DNA of 64,000 nucleotides from Saccharopolyspora hirsuta. GTDB taxonomy: Bacteria > Actinomycetota > Actinomycetes > Mycobacteriales > Pseudonocardiaceae. Numbering within the stretch: position 1 is the first letter of the stretch; every line of letters begins with the position of its first letter. A program made the translations under genes and the position numbers. The stretch lies in assembly GCF_008630535.1 (NCBI RefSeq), contig NZ_VWPH01000018.1, positions 90,556-154,555 on the forward strand. The letters are read 5' to 3'. Shown here piece after piece: positions 10,874 to 19,593 of the stretch. The notes below the pieces were generated by a model, which had not been told where the DNA came from, made no database searches, and worked only from the letters and a program-made list of their open reading frames with translations.

Positions 10874-12055
10874 GTGAGCCGCCTGCTCGTCCTGCTGCTG
10901 TCGCTGACCTGCGGGATCAGCGTGGGAAACATCTACTTCCCGCAGGCGATCAGCCCGCTGGTCGCGGTCGGTCTGGACGTGCCGCCCGACGCGGCCGCGC
11001 TGGTCGCCACGGCCGTGCAGCTCGGTTACGCGGTCGGCATCTTCCTGCTGGTCCCGCTCGGCGACCGGGTGCCGTACCGACCGCTGATCACGGGCCTGCT
11101 CGTCGCCACCGGCCTGGGACTGCTCGCCGCAGCGGCAGCTCCCTCGCTCCCACCGCTCGTGGCTGCCAGCGCGTTGATCGGCACCACGACCGTGATCGCG
11201 CCACTGGTCAGCCCGATGGCCGCGGGGTTGGTGGGCGAGGATCGCCGCGGCGCGGTCATCGGGATGCTGCTGAGCGGGTCGATCGGCGGGATGCTGCTGT
11301 CCCGCGCATTCGGCGGTTCGCTCGGTGAATGGCTCGGATGGCGGGCGCCGTACCTGGTGGCCGCCGCGCTCCTCCTGATCATCGCCGCGGTCCTGGCGTT
11401 CGCGGTGCCGAGCACGGCGCCGTCGTCGGCGCAGCGCTACCCGGCGCTGCTCGGCGAATCGCTGCGGCTGCTGCGCACTGAGCCGGAGCTGCGGCGCTCG
11501 TGCTTCTACCAGGCGATGGTGTTCGCCGGTTTCACCGCCGTCTGGACCGGGGTGGCGCTGCTGCTCACCAGCCCGACCTACGGGCTCGGCGCGCCAGCCG
11601 TCGGTGCGCTGGCGGTGGTCGGCGCGGCGACCATGATCTGCACCCCGATCGCCGGTCGCCAGGCGGATCGGCGGGGCCCGGACGTCGTCAACCTCGCGTG
11701 CATGATCGGCACGATCGCCGCGGCCGCGGTGCTCGTCGGCGGCACCTTCGGCGGAGTGCCGGGGTTGGTGCTCCTCGTGCTGGGCACGCTGCTGCTCGAC
11801 GTGACCATGCAGTCGGGCATGGTCGCCAACCAGGTGCGGATCTACGCGTTGCGCCCGGAAGTCCGCAGCAGGCTCAACACGGCCTACATGACCTGCGCCT
11901 TCCTCGGCGGCAGCGCCGGGTCCTGGCTCGGGGTGCGGGCTTTCGCGCACTTCGGCTGGCCGGGGGTGTGCGGTCTGGTGGCGCTGCTCGCGGGCGCGGC
12001 GCTGATCAGGCATCTCGTGGCGATCCGCCGAGGTGCCGTTTTCGCACGCCTGTGA
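10874..12055 (+). CDS. MFS transporter (drug efflux type)
   Basis: A 393-residue protein with about 12 hydrophobic segments. The loop after helix 2 reads VPLGDRVPYRP, matching the major-facilitator motif A, and the first helix GISVGNIYFPQAISPL resembles the YnfM/NepI-like actinobacterial exporters. No ligand-specific motif is visible. I chose GTG 10874 because the protein starts directly with the first helix there; there is no clear ribosome site, so the transcript may be leaderless. It is divergent from the ribM riboswitch. Confidence 0.85.
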   Translation: MSRLLVLLLSLTCGISVGNIYFPQAISPLVAVGLDVPPDAAALVATAVQLGYAVGIFLLVPLGDRVPYRPLITGLLVATGLGLLAAAAAPSLPPLVAASALIGTTTVIAPLVSPMAAGLVGEDRRGAVIGMLLSGSIGGMLLSRAFGGSLGEWLGWRAPYLVAAALLLIIAAVLAFAVPSTAPSSAQRYPALLGESLRLLRTEPELRRSCFYQAMVFAGFTAVWTGVALLLTSPTYGLGAPAVGALAVVGAATMICTPIAGRQADRRGPDVVNLACMIGTIAAAAVLVGGTFGGVPGLVLLVLGTLLLDVTMQSGMVANQVRIYALRPEVRSRLNTAYMTCAFLGGSAGSWLGVRAFAHFGWPGVCGLVALLAGAALIRHLVAIRRGAVFARL

Positions 12056-12171
12056 CGTCGCGGTCCCGCGCGGAATCGGCGGTGTGAGCAACACCCTCCG
12101 GACGGCCGATCGAACAGGCGTGCCCCCACCGGTAGACTCGATCAGCAGCTCGTCGTGGAGGGGGACGCCTG

Positions 12172-12405
12172 ATGAACGACACCGATCACGCGATCCTCGC
12201 CTTCGAGCTCGAGCACTGGCAGTACCAGGGCAACAAGGAGCGGATCATCCAGGAGCGCTTCGGCTTCTCCCCGAACCGCTACTACCAGCGGCTGAACCGC
12301 CTGCTGGACGAACCCGAAGCCCTGAAGCAGCAACCGGCCCTGGTCAAGCGCCTGCTGGACCGCCGCGACCAGCGCGCCCAGCGCCGCGCCGCCCGCGACG
12401 CCTGA
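12172..12405 (+). CDS. DUF3263 family small protein
   Basis: A 77-residue actinobacterial protein with the family core HAILAFELEHWQYQGNKERI followed by FGFSPNRYYQRLNRLLDEP. The core is predicted helical and resembles a helix-turn-helix, so a DNA-binding role is possible but unproven. GGAGGGGG lies 6 bases before the ATG. Two short palindromes follow the gene. Confidence 0.88.
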   Translation: MNDTDHAILAFELEHWQYQGNKERIIQERFGFSPNRYYQRLNRLLDEPEALKQQPALVKRLLDRRDQRAQRRAARDA

Positions 12406-12437
12406 CGCCCCCACTTCGCCGTACCGCGCCCGAGAAC

Positions 12438-12459
12438 CGCAGTTTCAACTGAAACTGCG
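12438..12459. repeat. Short palindrome, GTTTCAACTGAAAC type
   Basis: CGCAG, then TTTCAACTGAAA, then CTGCG: an 11-bp-arm palindrome with one central mismatch, 33 bases after the DUF3263 stop and 21 bases before a second copy at 12480. Confidence 0.8.
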
Positions 12460-12479
12460 ATCACCCCCCACGGCGGATC

Positions 12480-12499
12480 GCAGTTTCAATTGAAACTGC
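12480..12499. repeat. Short perfect palindrome, GTTTCAATTGAAAC type
   Basis: GCAGTTTCAATTGAAACTGC is a perfect 20-nt palindrome. Together with 12438 it forms a tandem pair between convergent genes. Confidence 0.8.
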
Positions 12500-12560
12500 A
12501 GCGCGGAGCGGACGACGGCCCGCACATCGCGACCGGCCGACCGCGGGGATTCCGCCAGGA

Positions 12561-12597
12561 CGAGAGCCCCGCAGCACCTGGTGCCACGGGGCTCTCG
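12561..12597 (-). terminator. Hairpin after the amidase gene
   Basis: An 11-bp stem (CGAGAGCCCCG and its complement) with a 15-nt loop, 11 bases downstream of the minus-strand amidase stop. Confidence 0.6.
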
Positions 12598-12607
12598 GAG
12601 AACGGGC

Positions 12608-13498
12608 TCACTGCTGGGAACGCTCGGCGTACTGCTCCGGGGTGAGCTGGCGGCCCTGCTGGATGCGGACCAGCTCGGCCAGCAGCGGTGCCGCCTGGTC
12701 CGGCGGCAGCGCCTGGAAGGCCTTCTTGATCGCCTCCGGGTCCCCCGCACCGGCCTGCGCCGGGATGTTCGGCGCCTGCTGGTTGGCCACCACCTTGTTC
12801 ACCAGGTCGACGAGCATCGCGACGATGGTGCGCGGCCCGACCTCGGTGTGCCAGCCCTGGATCTCGCCGTTCGGCCCGCGGGGACCGAGCAGCTCGTGCT
12901 CCAGGCGCCGCAGGATCGCGTCCTGTTCCGGGGTCATCTGGTCCTCCTGGTCCTTGTTCCCGAGTTCGGCGCGGAACCGGTCCATGTCCACGTGACCGGG
13001 GTCGATCTTGCCGGTGACGCTGGTCTCCTTGTGGCCGCGCGCGGCGTCCATCGGGCGCCCCAACCGCTCGAGCACCACCCGGGTCGCCTTCAGCGCGGCC
13101 GCGTACTGCTCCGGGCTCGGGCCCTGGTCGACGCCCTGGTAGTCCCACTCGAAGCCGACGTAGAGGGTGTTGCCGTCGCCGCCCGGGTTCGGGCCGGACG
13201 CCTTCGCCTCGCCCGCGTGGTTGGCGCGGCCCGCGGCGATCATGTGCACCACCCCGTCGAAGCCGATCACCGCGTGGCAGAGCGGTCCGGCGAGGTCCGG
13301 GCGGCCGTCGATGCACAGCTGGACGCTGGGCGCCGGGTTGTCGTAGGACGCGGGCGTGGCGGTGTGGTGCTCGAGCACCCCGACCGGTGCTGGCTGCGGC
13401 CCCGAGGTGGCGGTGCGCTCCCGCCAGCCGTCGGTCTCGACCACCGTCAGCCCGGCCGCGCGCAATGCGTCCGCCAGCCAGACGAGGGGCAATGCCAA
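12608..13498 (-). CDS. N-acetylmuramoyl-L-alanine amidase / PGRP-domain protein, lysin-like
   Basis: A 296-residue protein with an amidase-2/PGRP fold at residues ~10-170: LEHHTATP supplies the first zinc His, then LCHAVIGFDGVVHMIAAGRANHAG, YVGFEWDYQG and the last ligand in KIDPGHVDMDRFR. It would cleave the MurNAc-L-Ala bond of peptidoglycan. There is no signal peptide. The C-terminal part (MTPEQDAILRRLEHELLGPRG onward, a WHTEVGPRTIVAMLVDLVNK segment) resembles tails of actinophage endolysins. The TTG at 13498 has GGGAGAG eight bases upstream; GTG 13507 is an alternative. It stands alone, so a prophage-derived or developmental autolysin is inferred. Confidence 0.85.
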   Translation of the reverse strand: MALPLVWLADALRAAGLTVVETDGWRERTATSGPQPAPVGVLEHHTATPASYDNPAPSVQLCIDGRPDLAGPLCHAVIGFDGVVHMIAAGRANHAGEAKASGPNPGGDGNTLYVGFEWDYQGVDQGPSPEQYAAALKATRVVLERLGRPMDAARGHKETSVTGKIDPGHVDMDRFRAELGNKDQEDQMTPEQDAILRRLEHELLGPRGPNGEIQGWHTEVGPRTIVAMLVDLVNKVVANQQAPNIPAQAGAGDPEAIKKAFQALPPDQAAPLLAELVRIQQGRQLTPEQYAERSQQ

Positions 13499-13579
13499 CC
13501 TGATCACTCTCCCGGCTTGATCCGTTCCCTCATGGTGTCGCGATCGGGTGCGAGCGACCACGGCCAAGTGCGTGAAAAT

Positions 13580-13612
13580 GGTCGAGACCCACCCAACGGG
13601 TGAGCCTCGACC
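13580..13612 (-). terminator. Hairpin terminator after the MscS-like gene
   Basis: GGTCGAG pairs with CTCGACC around an inner CACCC/GGGTG stem. On the minus strand it is followed by ATTTTC, a short T-rich run that is unusual here. It starts 18 bases downstream of the MscS-like stop. Confidence 0.65.
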
Positions 13613-13630
13613 ATCCGTCCATCCAGTGAT

Positions 13631-14365
13631 TCAGAGCCCGCTGGTCCCGGTGTTCGGGTTGGTCGGCTCCGGGGTCGGTTCCGCCCCGTTCTTGGTGCCG
13701 TTCTTCGTGCTGAACTGGGACTCCACCCCGGTCAGCCACTTCGACCAGCGCTGCTGCATCGGCCCGATCAGGCCGCCGCCGACGCCGACCACGATCACGC
13801 CGCCGACGGTGGCCAGCACGGTGATCAGGATCGGGGTGGTCACGGTGAGCGCGATGCCCATCTGGTTCAGCGCGGCGATCACGCCGAGGGCCACGATGAA
13901 GCCGAAGGTGATCTTGCTCAGCACGCCGCCGACCGGGCGGCCGCCCAGCGCGCCGCGCACCAGGTCGGCGACCACGCGGCCCACCGCGGCGGCCACCAGC
14001 ACCAGCACGATCGCGACCAGCACGCGCGGCAGGAACAGCACGATCTGGTCGATCAGGTCCTTGACCGGGTTCGGGCCGAAGGCGCCGAGCGCGAGCTGCA
14101 GGAAGATCAGCAGGATGAAGTAGTAGACGACCTTGATCAGCAGCCCGCCGAGGTCGACCTGCGTCTTTGCCGCCATGTCGGCCAGCCCGGCGCGCTTGAG
14201 CAGCCGGGTGAACCCGAGCCGAACGAAGAGCACCTGGATGGCCTTCGAGACGGCCTTGGCGATCAACCAGCCGATCAGCAGGATGACCAGGAACATGACG
14301 AGCTTGGGCACGAATGTGGCGATGGCGGCCCAGGCCTGGGCCAATCCGGTTTGCAGGGTATCCAC
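13631..14365 (-). CDS. Membrane protein with conserved TM-helix repeats (MscS-related)
   Basis: A 244-residue protein with about four to five transmembrane helices and a hydrophilic Asn/Thr/Pro-rich tail. The first segment, FVPKLVMFLVILLIGWLIAK, and the later FLPRVLVAIVLVLVAAAVGR are the repeated TM-helix motif that precedes small-conductance mechanosensitive channel domains; the beta domain of MscS itself is absent. A glycine-rich last helix (TVGGVIVVGVGGGLIGPMQQ) follows. The GTG at 14365 has GAGG eight bases upstream. A role in osmotic release is plausible but not shown. Confidence 0.8.
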   Translation of the reverse strand: MDTLQTGLAQAWAAIATFVPKLVMFLVILLIGWLIAKAVSKAIQVLFVRLGFTRLLKRAGLADMAAKTQVDLGGLLIKVVYYFILLIFLQLALGAFGPNPVKDLIDQIVLFLPRVLVAIVLVLVAAAVGRVVADLVRGALGGRPVGGVLSKITFGFIVALGVIAALNQMGIALTVTTPILITVLATVGGVIVVGVGGGLIGPMQQRWSKWLTGVESQFSTKNGTKNGAEPTPEPTNPNTGTSGL

Positions 14366-14604
14366 GATTTCACCTCGGAAAAGCCGAACGGCGACGTTTG
14401 ATGGGTGATCGTTTCTGCTATTCGACTGATCGACAAACCGAAAGCCCGCCTCGAACGGGCGAATTGCTTCCCCGAACGGATTAAGTGAAATCACGTCGGG
14501 TCAGCACCGGCCGGAATGCACCTTTTCCCGGCTCGGTGTGAGCCCGCCCGCACCCGCCAACCGGTGCCCGCCGGAGCTGATCGGCGGCGTGCGATTCTGG
14601 AACC

Positions 14605-15819
14605 ATGAGTACCGAACGCGCAGGTGAGCGGGACAGCGGGGCGCAACGGCAGATCTCCGCCCCCACGCTCCGCCGCCTGGAACGCGCTTCGGGCGGGCTG
14701 GCCGGGTCCAGCATCAGCGCGATGGAGCAGCGGCTGCCGTGGTTCCGCCGGCTGCCCGCCGACCAGCGCGCCAGCGTGCTGCTGGTGACCCAGACCGGCG
14801 TCTCCAACTTCGTGGCCTGGCTGCAGGACCCGACCGAGGCGATCCGGTTGACCGCCGAGGCGTTCCGCGCCGCCCCGCGCGACCTGTCCCGCTGGGTCAG
14901 CCTGCGGCAGACCCTGGAGCTGGTGCGGGTCGCCATCGACGTGTTCGAGCAGCAGCTCCCGGAGCTGGCCGACCAGCAGCACGAGCGCACCCTGCTGACC
15001 GAGTCGATCCTGCGCTACACCCGCGAGATCGCCTTCGCCGCGGCGACCTCCTACGCGGCCGCCGCGGAGGCGCGCGGCGCGTGGGACGCGCGGCTGGAAG
15101 CGCTGGTGGTCGACGGGATCGTGCGCGGCGACGCCGAGGAATCGCTGCTGTCCCGCGCCGCGGCGCTGGGCTGGGAGCCCTCCTCGGAGGCGACCGTGCT
15201 GGTCGGCAACGCCCCGTCCGACGATCCGCCGACCATCGTCTACCAGGTGCGCAGCCGCGCGGCGCGGCTCGGCTGCCCGGTGCTGCTCGGGGTGCAGGGC
15301 AGCAGGCTGGTGGTCGTCTTCGGCAGCTCCGGCGAGGAGCGCTCCGACGAAGAAGCCGCGGTGCGGCTGACCGAGGCGTTCGACGAGGGCCCGGTGGTCG
15401 TCGGCCCGACCGTGTCCAACCTGGCCGAGGCGCACCGGTCGGCCGCGGACGCGATGTCCGCGCTGCGCGCCGTGGTGGCCTGGCCGACCGCACCCCGCCC
15501 GGTGCCCGCCGGTGACCTGCTGCCGGAGCGGGCGCTGGCCGGTGACCCGGAGGCCGAGCGGCAGCTGGTCGAGCGGATCGTGCTGCCGCTGGTCGACGCC
15601 GGCGGGTCGCTGATGGAGACCGTCGACACCTACCTCGAGGTCGGCGGCGTGCTGGAGAACTGCGCCCGGCAGCTGTACGTGCACCCCAACACCGTCCGGT
15701 ACCGGCTGCGCAGGGTGGCGGAACTCACGGGCCGCACCCCGTCCAACGCCCGCGACGCGCACGTGCTGCGGGTGGGGCTGGCGGTCGGCAGGTTGGCCAA
15801 GGCGCGCGGCCTCTGGTGA
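14605..15819 (+). CDS. fasR: FasR-type PucR-family regulator of fatty acid synthesis
   Basis: A 404-residue regulator. The C-terminal ~60 residues (LEVGGVLENCARQLYVHPNT then VRYRLRRVAELTGR) are the PucR/CdaR helix-turn-helix, and the middle (GDAEESLLSRAAALGWEPSS) is the GGDEF-like domain of the family. In Streptomyces the homologous gene directly upstream of fabD activates the FAS-II operon; the order here is the same, with about 200 bases before fabD. This is unrelated to mycobacterial TetR-type FasR. Acyl-chain sensing is inferred, not visible. Confidence 0.9.
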   Translation: MSTERAGERDSGAQRQISAPTLRRLERASGGLAGSSISAMEQRLPWFRRLPADQRASVLLVTQTGVSNFVAWLQDPTEAIRLTAEAFRAAPRDLSRWVSLRQTLELVRVAIDVFEQQLPELADQQHERTLLTESILRYTREIAFAAATSYAAAAEARGAWDARLEALVVDGIVRGDAEESLLSRAAALGWEPSSEATVLVGNAPSDDPPTIVYQVRSRAARLGCPVLLGVQGSRLVVVFGSSGEERSDEEAAVRLTEAFDEGPVVVGPTVSNLAEAHRSAADAMSALRAVVAWPTAPRPVPAGDLLPERALAGDPEAERQLVERIVLPLVDAGGSLMETVDTYLEVGGVLENCARQLYVHPNTVRYRLRRVAELTGRTPSNARDAHVLRVGLAVGRLAKARGLW

Positions 15820-16015
15820 GCACAGCCGCCACGTCCGGTACCAGGGCATTACCGTTGTTCACCGATGTGTCACCGACCGGACACAGCCGACAACGAATCA
15901 CCCTCCTGCCCGCCCCGGCGCGGGACCGGCTTGTAGACACCCCACAAGTTTGCGCTCCGGACTTCGTCCGTCTCGACATCACTCCGAGCGCACCGCGACG
16001 TGTTCAGTAGCAAGG

Positions 16016-16936
16016 GTGATCGCGCTTCTAGCCCCCGGACAGGGGTCGCAGACCCCAGGGATGTTCAACCCGTGGCTCGAGCTGGACGGCGTCGCCGAGC
16101 GACTGGGCGCCTGGTCCGAGCTGACCGGCCTGGACCTGGTCCGCCTCGGCACCACCGCCGAGGCGGAGGAGATCAAGGACACCGCGGTCACCCAGCCGCT
16201 GGTCGTGGCGCTGTCGCTGATCGCCGCCGAGGAGCTGCGCCGCCGCGTGACCGTGCCGGACGGCACCCCGGTCGCCGGGCACTCCGTCGGCGAGCTGGCC
16301 GCCGCAGCGGTCGCCGGTGCGCTGAGCGCCGACGACGCGGTGGCCCTGGCCGCGGTCCGAGGCCGCGAGATGGCCGCGGCGTGCGCGCTGGAGCCCACCG
16401 GCATGTCCGCCGTGCTCGGCGGTGAGGCCGACGACGTGGTGACCCACCTGGAGCAGCTCGGCCTGGACCCGGCCAACCGCAACGGCGCTGGTCAGATCGT
16501 CGCCGCCGGGCGGCTGCCCGCGCTCGAGCAGCTCGCCGCCGAACCTCCGGCCGGTGCCCGCGTCCGCCCGCTGCCGGTCGCCGGTGCCTTCCACACCCGC
16601 TTCATGGCGCCCGCGCAGGAGACCCTGGCCAAGCACGCCGAGCAGGTCAGCGCGAGCGACGCCGCACTGCCGCTGCTGTCCAACGCCGACGGCGCGGTCG
16701 TCACCGACTCGGCCGAGATCGTGCGCCGCCTGGTCTCCCAGGTGACCAACCCGGTGCGCTGGGACAGCTGCATGGCGGCCCTGGCCGAGCGCGGTGTCGA
16801 GGCCGTCGTGGAGCTCCCGCCCGCGGGCACCCTCAGCGGCCTGGTGCGCCGCGAACTCAAGGGCGTCAAGACCGTCGCTCTGAAGACCCCCGCCGACCTG
16901 GACAAGGTCGCCGAACTGCTCGGGAGCGACGAGTGA
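16016..16936 (+). CDS. fabD: Malonyl-CoA:ACP transacylase
   Basis: A 306-residue enzyme that loads malonate on ACP. APGQGSQTPGMF is the N-terminal signature, Ser90 in GHSVGEL is the nucleophile and His193 in GAFHTRFM is its partner. The GTG at 16016 gives the family start VIALLAPGQG; the ribosome site is weak. It is the first gene of the FAS-II operon and overlaps fabH by GTGA. Confidence 0.95.
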   Translation: MIALLAPGQGSQTPGMFNPWLELDGVAERLGAWSELTGLDLVRLGTTAEAEEIKDTAVTQPLVVALSLIAAEELRRRVTVPDGTPVAGHSVGELAAAAVAGALSADDAVALAAVRGREMAAACALEPTGMSAVLGGEADDVVTHLEQLGLDPANRNGAGQIVAAGRLPALEQLAAEPPAGARVRPLPVAGAFHTRFMAPAQETLAKHAEQVSASDAALPLLSNADGAVVTDSAEIVRRLVSQVTNPVRWDSCMAALAERGVEAVVELPPAGTLSGLVRRELKGVKTVALKTPADLDKVAELLGSDE

Positions 16937-17913
16937 CCAAGCCCCGCATCGCCCAGAACCCGATCCCGGCGGGCACCCGGCTGCTCGGCTTCGGCAGCAC
17001 CCAGGGCAACCGGATCGTCACCAACGACGACCTGGCCAAGATCGTCGACACCAACGACGAGTGGATCCGTCAGCGCGTCGGGATCGTCCACCGCCGCCTC
17101 GGCGACGAGAGCCAGACCGTGGTCAGCATGGCGGTCGAGGCCGGGGCCAAGGCGGTCGCCGACTCCGGCCTGTCCCCGTCGGACATCGACCAGGTGATCG
17201 TGGCCACCTGCACCATGCCGGGCGGCATCCCGAACGCCGCGGCCCAGGTCGCCGACCAGATCGGCATCAAGGCCCGGGGCGCCTTCGACGTCAACGCCGC
17301 CTGCGCCGGGTTCGTCTACGCGCTGTCCGCGGCCTCGGACGCGGTGCGCTCCGGTTCGGCCCGGAACGTGCTGGTCATCGGCTCCGAGCGGTTCCAGGAG
17401 TGGCTGGACTGGCAGGACCGCGCGAACTGCATCATCTTCGCCGACGGCGCGGGCGCCGCGGTGGTCGGTCCGGCCGAGGAGCCCGAGATCGGGCCCAGCG
17501 TGCTGGGCAGCGCGGGCGACCTGGTCGACACCATCTACCTGCGCGACGGCAAGTACATCTACCAGGAGGGCCAGGCGGTCTTCCGGTGGGCCACCACCCA
17601 GATCGCCCCGGTCGCGGCCCGCGCGGTCGAGGCGGCCGGGCTCCAGCTGTCCGATGTGGACGTCCTGGTGCCGCACCAGGCGAACCTGCGGATCGTGGAG
17701 GCCATCGCCAAGAAGCTGCAGAGCCAGGGTGCGCGTGACGACCTCGTGGTCGCGCGTGACATCGTCTACTCCGGCAACACGTCGTCGGCGTCCATCCCGC
17801 TGTCCATCGACCACATGCGGGGTGCTGGGGAGATCTCCAGCGGTGACGTGATGCTGCTCGTGGGCTTCGGGGCCGGGCTGTCGTACTCCGCCCAGGTCGC
17901 CGTCTGCCCCTGA
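16933..17913 (+). CDS. fabH: Beta-ketoacyl-ACP synthase III
   Basis: A 326-residue initiator condensing enzyme that joins acyl-CoA to malonyl-ACP. Catalytic Cys124 (NAACAGF), His248 (VPHQANLRI) and Asn282 (SGNTSSAS) are all present. DEWIRQRVGIVHRR is the CoA-binding region. Branched or straight primer choice cannot be read by eye. It starts inside the fabD stop (GTGA). Confidence 0.95.
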   Translation: MTKPRIAQNPIPAGTRLLGFGSTQGNRIVTNDDLAKIVDTNDEWIRQRVGIVHRRLGDESQTVVSMAVEAGAKAVADSGLSPSDIDQVIVATCTMPGGIPNAAAQVADQIGIKARGAFDVNAACAGFVYALSAASDAVRSGSARNVLVIGSERFQEWLDWQDRANCIIFADGAGAAVVGPAEEPEIGPSVLGSAGDLVDTIYLRDGKYIYQEGQAVFRWATTQIAPVAARAVEAAGLQLSDVDVLVPHQANLRIVEAIAKKLQSQGARDDLVVARDIVYSGNTSSASIPLSIDHMRGAGEISSGDVMLLVGFGAGLSYSAQVAVCP

Positions 17914-17975
17914 CCCCCAAGCTGCCGCGGGCCGCAAGCCCGCGGTGAGGAACGCAAGCACCAGGAAGGAACACC

Positions 17976-18215
17976 GTGTCCAACGAGGAAATCACCAAGG
18001 GTCTGGCCGCGATCGTCGAAGAGGTCGCCGGTGTCGACGCCGAAGAGGTGTCCGTCGACAAGTCCTTCGTCGACGACCTCGACATCGACTCCCTGTCCAT
18101 GGTCGAGATCGCCGTGCAGGCCGAGGACAAGTTCGGCGTGAAGATCCCGGACGACGAGCTGGCCAACCTCAAGACCGTCGGTGATGCGGTGGACTACATC
18201 ACCAAGAACGCATGA
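17976..18215 (+). CDS. acpP: Acyl carrier protein
   Basis: A 79-residue acidic four-helix carrier. Ser39 in DIDSLSMVEI is the phosphopantetheine site. AGGAAGG precedes the GTG start. The 62-base gap from fabH is the largest in the operon and may allow separate, higher expression. Confidence 0.96.
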   Translation: MSNEEITKGLAAIVEEVAGVDAEEVSVDKSFVDDLDIDSLSMVEIAVQAEDKFGVKIPDDELANLKTVGDAVDYITKNA

Positions 18216-19456
18216 CGACCGAAGTCGTCATCACCGGGCTGGGCGCGACGACGCCGCTGGGCGGCGACGTCGCGTCCACTTGGGACGGAGTGCTGAACGG
18301 CGCCACCGGCATCAAGCGCCTCGAGGAGGAGTGGCTCGACCGCTTCGAGCTGCCCGCCAAGATCGGCGCGCCGCTGGCGGTGGAGCCCGCCGACGTGCTG
18401 CCCCGGGTGCAGCTGCGCCGGATGGACCGCTGCGAGGCGATCGCCGTCATCGCCGCCCGGGAGGCGTGGGCGGACGCCGGCTTCGAGCTGCCGTCCGACG
18501 AGTCCGAGCCGGTCGACCCGGACCGGCTCGGGGTCGCGCTGGGCACCGGCATCGGCGGCCCGCTGACCCTGCTGCAGCAGGACGACCTGCTGGAGACCCA
18601 GGGGCTGCGGAAGGTCTCGCCGCTGACCGTCCCGATGCTGATGCCCAACGGCCCGGCCGCGATGGTCAGCCTGGACCTGCGGGCCCGCGCCGGGGTGCAC
18701 TCCCCCGCGTCGGCCTGCGCGTCGGGCGCCGAAGGCCTGGCCAAGGGCTTCGAGATGATCCAGCAGGGGCACGCGGACGTCGTGGTGGCCGGTGGTGCGG
18801 AAGCCTGCATCCACCCGATCACCATCGCCGGGTTCGCCCAGGCCCGGACCCTGAGCACCCGCAACGATGAGCCGGACCGGGCCTCCCGCCCGTTCGACGT
18901 CGACCGCGACGGGTTCGTGATGGGCGAGGGCGCCGGGGTGATCGTCCTGGAGAGCGCGGAGCACGCCAAGGCGCGCGGCGCGCGGATCTACGCCCGGCTG
19001 GCGGGCACCGGCATCACGTCCGACGCCTACCACATCACCGGCAGCCACCCGGACGGCCGCGGCCAGATCGGGGCGATGCGCAAGGCGCTGCGCAGCGGCG
19101 GCCTGGAGCCGTCGGACATCGGGCACGTCAACGCGCACGCGACCTCGACCGTGGTCGGTGACGTCGGCGAGGCCAACTCGGTGCGCCAGGCCATCGGCGA
19201 GGGCGCGGTGGTGACCGCGCCGAAGGGCTCCCTCGGCCACCTGGTCGGCGGGGCCGGTGCGGTGGAGAGCATCGTCACGATCCTCTCCCTGCAGCACGGC
19301 GTCATCCCGGCGACCCGGAACCTGGAGAAGCTGGACCCGAAGGTCGAGCTCGACGTGGTCGCCGACAAGCCGCGCCACGTGGAGCAGACCGCCGCGATCA
19401 ACAACGCCTTCGGCTTCGGCGGGCACAACGTGGCCCTCGCCTTCGCGAAGGCCTGA
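18212..19456 (+). CDS. fabF: Beta-ketoacyl-ACP synthase II
   Basis: A 414-residue elongating condensing enzyme. Cys169 (ASACASGAEG), His309 (VNAHATST), Lys338 and His343 (APKGSLGHLVGGAGA) form the KAS active site. ATGA overlap links it to acpP. The operon ends in a 14-bp hairpin at 19469. Confidence 0.95.
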   Translation: MTTEVVITGLGATTPLGGDVASTWDGVLNGATGIKRLEEEWLDRFELPAKIGAPLAVEPADVLPRVQLRRMDRCEAIAVIAAREAWADAGFELPSDESEPVDPDRLGVALGTGIGGPLTLLQQDDLLETQGLRKVSPLTVPMLMPNGPAAMVSLDLRARAGVHSPASACASGAEGLAKGFEMIQQGHADVVVAGGAEACIHPITIAGFAQARTLSTRNDEPDRASRPFDVDRDGFVMGEGAGVIVLESAEHAKARGARIYARLAGTGITSDAYHITGSHPDGRGQIGAMRKALRSGGLEPSDIGHVNAHATSTVVGDVGEANSVRQAIGEGAVVTAPKGSLGHLVGGAGAVESIVTILSLQHGVIPATRNLEKLDPKVELDVVADKPRHVEQTAAINNAFGFGGHNVALAFAKA

Positions 19457-19468
19457 CCGCAGGCACCG

Positions 19469-19501
19469 GGAAGCGGGCTGAGCACGGCTCAGCCCGCTTC
19501 C
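19469..19501 (+). terminator. Terminator of the FAS-II operon
   Basis: GGAAGCGGGCTGAG and its complement with a 5-nt loop, 12 bases after the fabF stop and followed by CTGCTTTTCC, which gives a short T-run. Confidence 0.8.
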
Positions 19502-19520
19502 TGCTTTTCCGCACCGCCCA

Positions 19521-19582
19521 GCAGTTTCAATTGAAGCTGTGAACCGTCGTGGGCGGGAACCGCAGTTTCAATTGAAACTGCG
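19521..19582. repeat. Tandem pair of GTTTCAATTGAAAC palindromes
   Basis: A degenerate copy (GCAGTTTCAATTGAAGCTGT, 19521-19540) and a perfect copy at 19561-19582 (CGCAGTTTCAATTGAAACTG then CG) lie between the FAS-II terminator and a convergent gene remnant, the same tandem layout as at 12438 and 12480. Confidence 0.8.
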
Positions 19583-19593
19583 GAAGCACGTGC

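Noticed and set aside
5351..12499. GTTTCAAT sequences resembling CRISPR repeat tips
   Set aside because: Copies are scattered or in pairs, are palindromic and lack unique spacers of constant length; no cas genes are present.
12608..13498. A prophage around the lysin-like amidase
   Set aside because: No holin, terminase, capsid, tail or integrase genes are adjacent; the amidase stands alone among chromosomal genes.
14605..19456. Polyketide or specialised lipid cluster around the condensing enzymes
   Set aside because: fabD, fabH, acpP and fabF are single-function, in the standard FAS-II order with FasR and DUF3145; no tailoring genes are nearby.
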